This document shows positions 54,730 to 55,985 of a stretch of DNA of 55,985 bases, in pieces (within the stretch, counting starts at the first letter, position 1; the number at the start of each line of letters is the position of its first letter). The notes under the pieces were generated by a model. That model was not told the origin of the DNA, ran no database searches, and worked only from the letters and a program-made list of their open reading frames with translations. This DNA comes from DATKZH01 sp964475955 (GTDB lineage Bacteria; Planctomycetota; Planctomycetia; Pirellulales; Thermoguttaceae), in assembly GCA_964475955.1 (NCBI GenBank), contig CAYYZY010000027.1:1-55985 (forward strand), in the 5' to 3' direction. Both the position numbers and the translations under genes were made by a program.

Positions 54730-54903
54730 TTACCCATCTTCCGGCGACGGTGGCACGTCCCTGGGGCCAAGCGAAGGGCGTGGTTTCGGCGGTCCACCAC
54801 GCGCCTCGCTGCTCGGCTTGTGCGAGCGAATGCTCTCGGCGGTTTCAAGCGCCTCGGCGAATCGTTTGAGCCGTTCGACGATCTTCTGTCCAACAGACGC
54901 CAT
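54730..54903 (-). pseudogene. N-terminal fragment of a HigA/XRE-type antitoxin-like gene
   Basis: A 57-codon frame with an excellent AAGGAGCGAGCC site reads MASVGQKIVERLKRFAEALE then TAESIRSHK, which resembles the N-terminus of HigA-like antitoxins ('..VGERIVERLxxFxEALExGExI'). After about 30 residues the text turns Pro-rich (GGPPKPRPSLGPRDVPPSPE) and stops. The DNA-binding domain is missing and no toxin gene is adjacent. Either a relic or a true short peptide. Confidence 0.45.
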
Positions 54904-54949
54904 GGCTCGCTCCTTCGCCCCTTCTCATGTCCTTACACCGGCCGCCCGC

Positions 54950-55750
54950 TCACGAAAACGTCTGCTCCGGCCCGGGGAACGCGCCGTCGCGCACCTCGTC
55001 GCGGTACTGGGTGACGGCCTGGGTGATGGTGGTGGCCAGGTCGGCGTAGGTCTTGGCGTGGCGGGGGACGTGCCCGGTGCCAAGGCGGAGGACGTCGTGG
55101 AGCACGAGGACCTGACCGTCGCAGCCGGCGCCGGCGCCGATGCCGATCGTGGGCACGCTCACCGCGGCGGTCACCTCGCGGGCGAGCTCGTCGGGCACAC
55201 ATTCGAGGAGGATGGAAAACGCCCCCGCCTGTTCGGCCGCCTTGGCGTCGGCCAGGATCCGGTCGCGGTCGCGCTGGACGCTGTAACCTCCCATCTGAAG
55301 GATGCTCTGCGGGCGCAGGCCCACGTGGGCCATCACGGGGATGCCGGCGGAGACCAGGGCCTGGGTGATTTCGAACTGCCCGGGTCCTTGCTCCATCTTG
55401 ACCGCCTGGGCGCGGGTCTCCTTGAGCACGCGCCCGGCGTTCTCGATCGCCTGGTACTTGCCCAGGTGGAAGGTCAGAAAGGGCATGTCGACCACGACCA
55501 GGGCGTGCTTCACCGCCCGGGCGACCATCTCGGCATGGTAAATGATCTGGTCCATGGTGACGGGCAGGCTGTTGGGATGCCCTTGGACGACCATGCCCAC
55601 GCTATCCCCCACCAGGATGCCCTCGATCCCGGTCGAGTCGACCAACTCCGCCATGGTGTAGTCATAGGCGGTGAGCATGGTGATCTTCTGTCCGGCCGCC
55701 TTCATGGCCGCGAACTTGCGAACGGTAATCGGACGAGATGGGGCAGTCAT
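54950..55750 (-). CDS. panB: ketopantoate hydroxymethyltransferase
   Basis: First enzyme of the pantothenate branch toward coenzyme A: transfers a hydroxymethyl from methylene-tetrahydrofolate to ketoisovalerate. The 266 residues include ITMLTAYDYTMAELVDSTGI, the metal-binding Asp in LVGDSVGMVVQGHPNSLPVT, VVVDMPFLTF, IPVMAHVGLRPQSILQMGGY, the catalytic Glu in LLECVPDELAREV and PTIGIGAGAGCDGQVLVLHD. The start gives the family length. A TATAAT lies about 80 bases upstream on the same strand. Confidence 0.95.
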   Translation of the reverse strand: MTAPSRPITVRKFAAMKAAGQKITMLTAYDYTMAELVDSTGIEGILVGDSVGMVVQGHPNSLPVTMDQIIYHAEMVARAVKHALVVVDMPFLTFHLGKYQAIENAGRVLKETRAQAVKMEQGPGQFEITQALVSAGIPVMAHVGLRPQSILQMGGYSVQRDRDRILADAKAAEQAGAFSILLECVPDELAREVTAAVSVPTIGIGAGAGCDGQVLVLHDVLRLGTGHVPRHAKTYADLATTITQAVTQYRDEVRDGAFPGPEQTFS

Positions 55751-55762
55751 CGTTCCTGGCCG

Positions 55763-55915
55763 TTAGTTTGGGGAAGCGAAGCAATCCGGGCGGACGACAA
55801 ACGGCACGCCAGCCCGCCGAAACAGTTCATTATATGCCTGATCGACGGAGTGCGAAACGGACCGGAGGCCCTCAGGACAGTCGCCGTCGGGTTCGGCCCG
55901 GTCGAAAGGATATGC
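55763..55915 (-). pseudogene. C-terminal coding remnant upstream of panB
   Basis: One minus-strand frame ends with protein-like text (SVSHSVDQAYNELFRRAGVP, then FVVRPDCFASPN, stop), and stays open back to the palindromic repeat at 55940, beyond which it is repeat DNA. It could be the tail of a lost or neighbouring gene, or chance. The TATAAT on the minus strand (about 55831-55836) falls inside it and is a possible panB -10 element with a poor TTTCGC -35 at 17 bases. Confidence 0.3.
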
Positions 55916-55939
55916 ACGGTCGGGAGACCGCGCCCGAAC

Positions 55940-55985
55940 GTGGGGCACGTTTCCAACGTGCCCACAACCCAATGGCACGTTGGAA
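55940..55985. repeat. palindromic repeat family 1, second copy of the long hairpin, cut by the window edge
   Basis: Starts GTGGGGCACGTTTCCAACGT and is identical to 47163-47208 up to the last base of the window, including the loop CACAACCCAAT. Seven more bases of identity extend to the left. Confidence 0.93.

Noticed and set aside
54663..54869. 68-codon plus-strand frame after folP
   Set aside because: No ribosome binding site and no protein-like pattern; the opposite strand has a better-supported small frame.

Overview
The window is high-G+C DNA (by eye about 65-70% in most genes). It reads as a draft or metagenomic contig of a planctomycete, probably Pirellulales-like. The evidence is the mix of gene families: a MoxR-DUF58-VWA membrane cluster, a DUF1080 protein, DUF2961 and ThuA remnants, a sulfatase remnant, a GH95 fucosidase and a secreted DUF3352-like protein. 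Diderm envelope genes (lpxA, an LptE-like and a BamD-like lipoprotein) and a planctomycete-style fab cluster are also present. A run of 10 Ns at 14694-14703 shows that the sequence is scaffolded. No rRNA, tRNA or CRISPR array was recognised.

Layout. 1-7.7 kb: a secreted Val/Gly-rich protein cut by the window edge, then a tight moxR / DUF58 / BatA-like / large VWA operon. 7.7-10 kb: debris, with a possible group II intron end, a 5'-truncated DUF2961 gene, a small ubiquitin-like conserved gene and a GDSL-hydrolase remnant. 10-13 kb: an SDR, an EboC-like UbiA prenyltransferase and a TIM-barrel isomerase-like protein. 13.3-20 kb: polysaccharide-related secreted proteins (DUF1080, a broken LamG/FAD protein, GH95). 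20-24 kb: an M28/PDZ peptidase, lpxA, a TPR protein and aroH. 24.2-25.8 kb: three tandem Hsp20 genes behind a consensus sigma-54 promoter. 26.2-30.4 kb: a five-gene fatty-acid-synthesis-type cluster (fabZ, fabG, a zinc-ribbon/ACP fusion, a second fabZ-like gene, fabF) behind a sigma-70-like promoter. 30.5-36.7 kb: a lipase-like lipoprotein, an HpaI aldolase, trkH and aroB. 36.7-38.3 kb: an overlapping three-gene cassette of lower G+C, including a papain-fold-like protein; this is the best candidate here for an undescribed system. 38.4-41.2 kb: the complete EF-P lysylation set (epmA, efp, epmB). 41.4-46 kb: a large secreted DUF3352-like protein, then ThuA cut off by an IS1634-like fragment, then a sulfatase lacking its catalytic N-terminus. 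46-50 kb: an SpsF-like cytidylyltransferase, a PseC-like aminotransferase and nagA. 50.9-55.8 kb: recO, a BamD-like and an LptE-like gene, folP and panB.

Two themes stand out. First, intact housekeeping and envelope genes alternate with decaying polysaccharide-use genes (DUF2961, GDSL, FAD protein, ThuA, sulfatase). Second, intergenic gaps are filled with several families of palindromic repeats, and one hairpin is repeated identically over at least 53 nt at 47.2 kb and at the right edge. Repeats or IS fragments lie next to several of the broken genes. This suggests, but does not prove, that they take part in the rearrangements.
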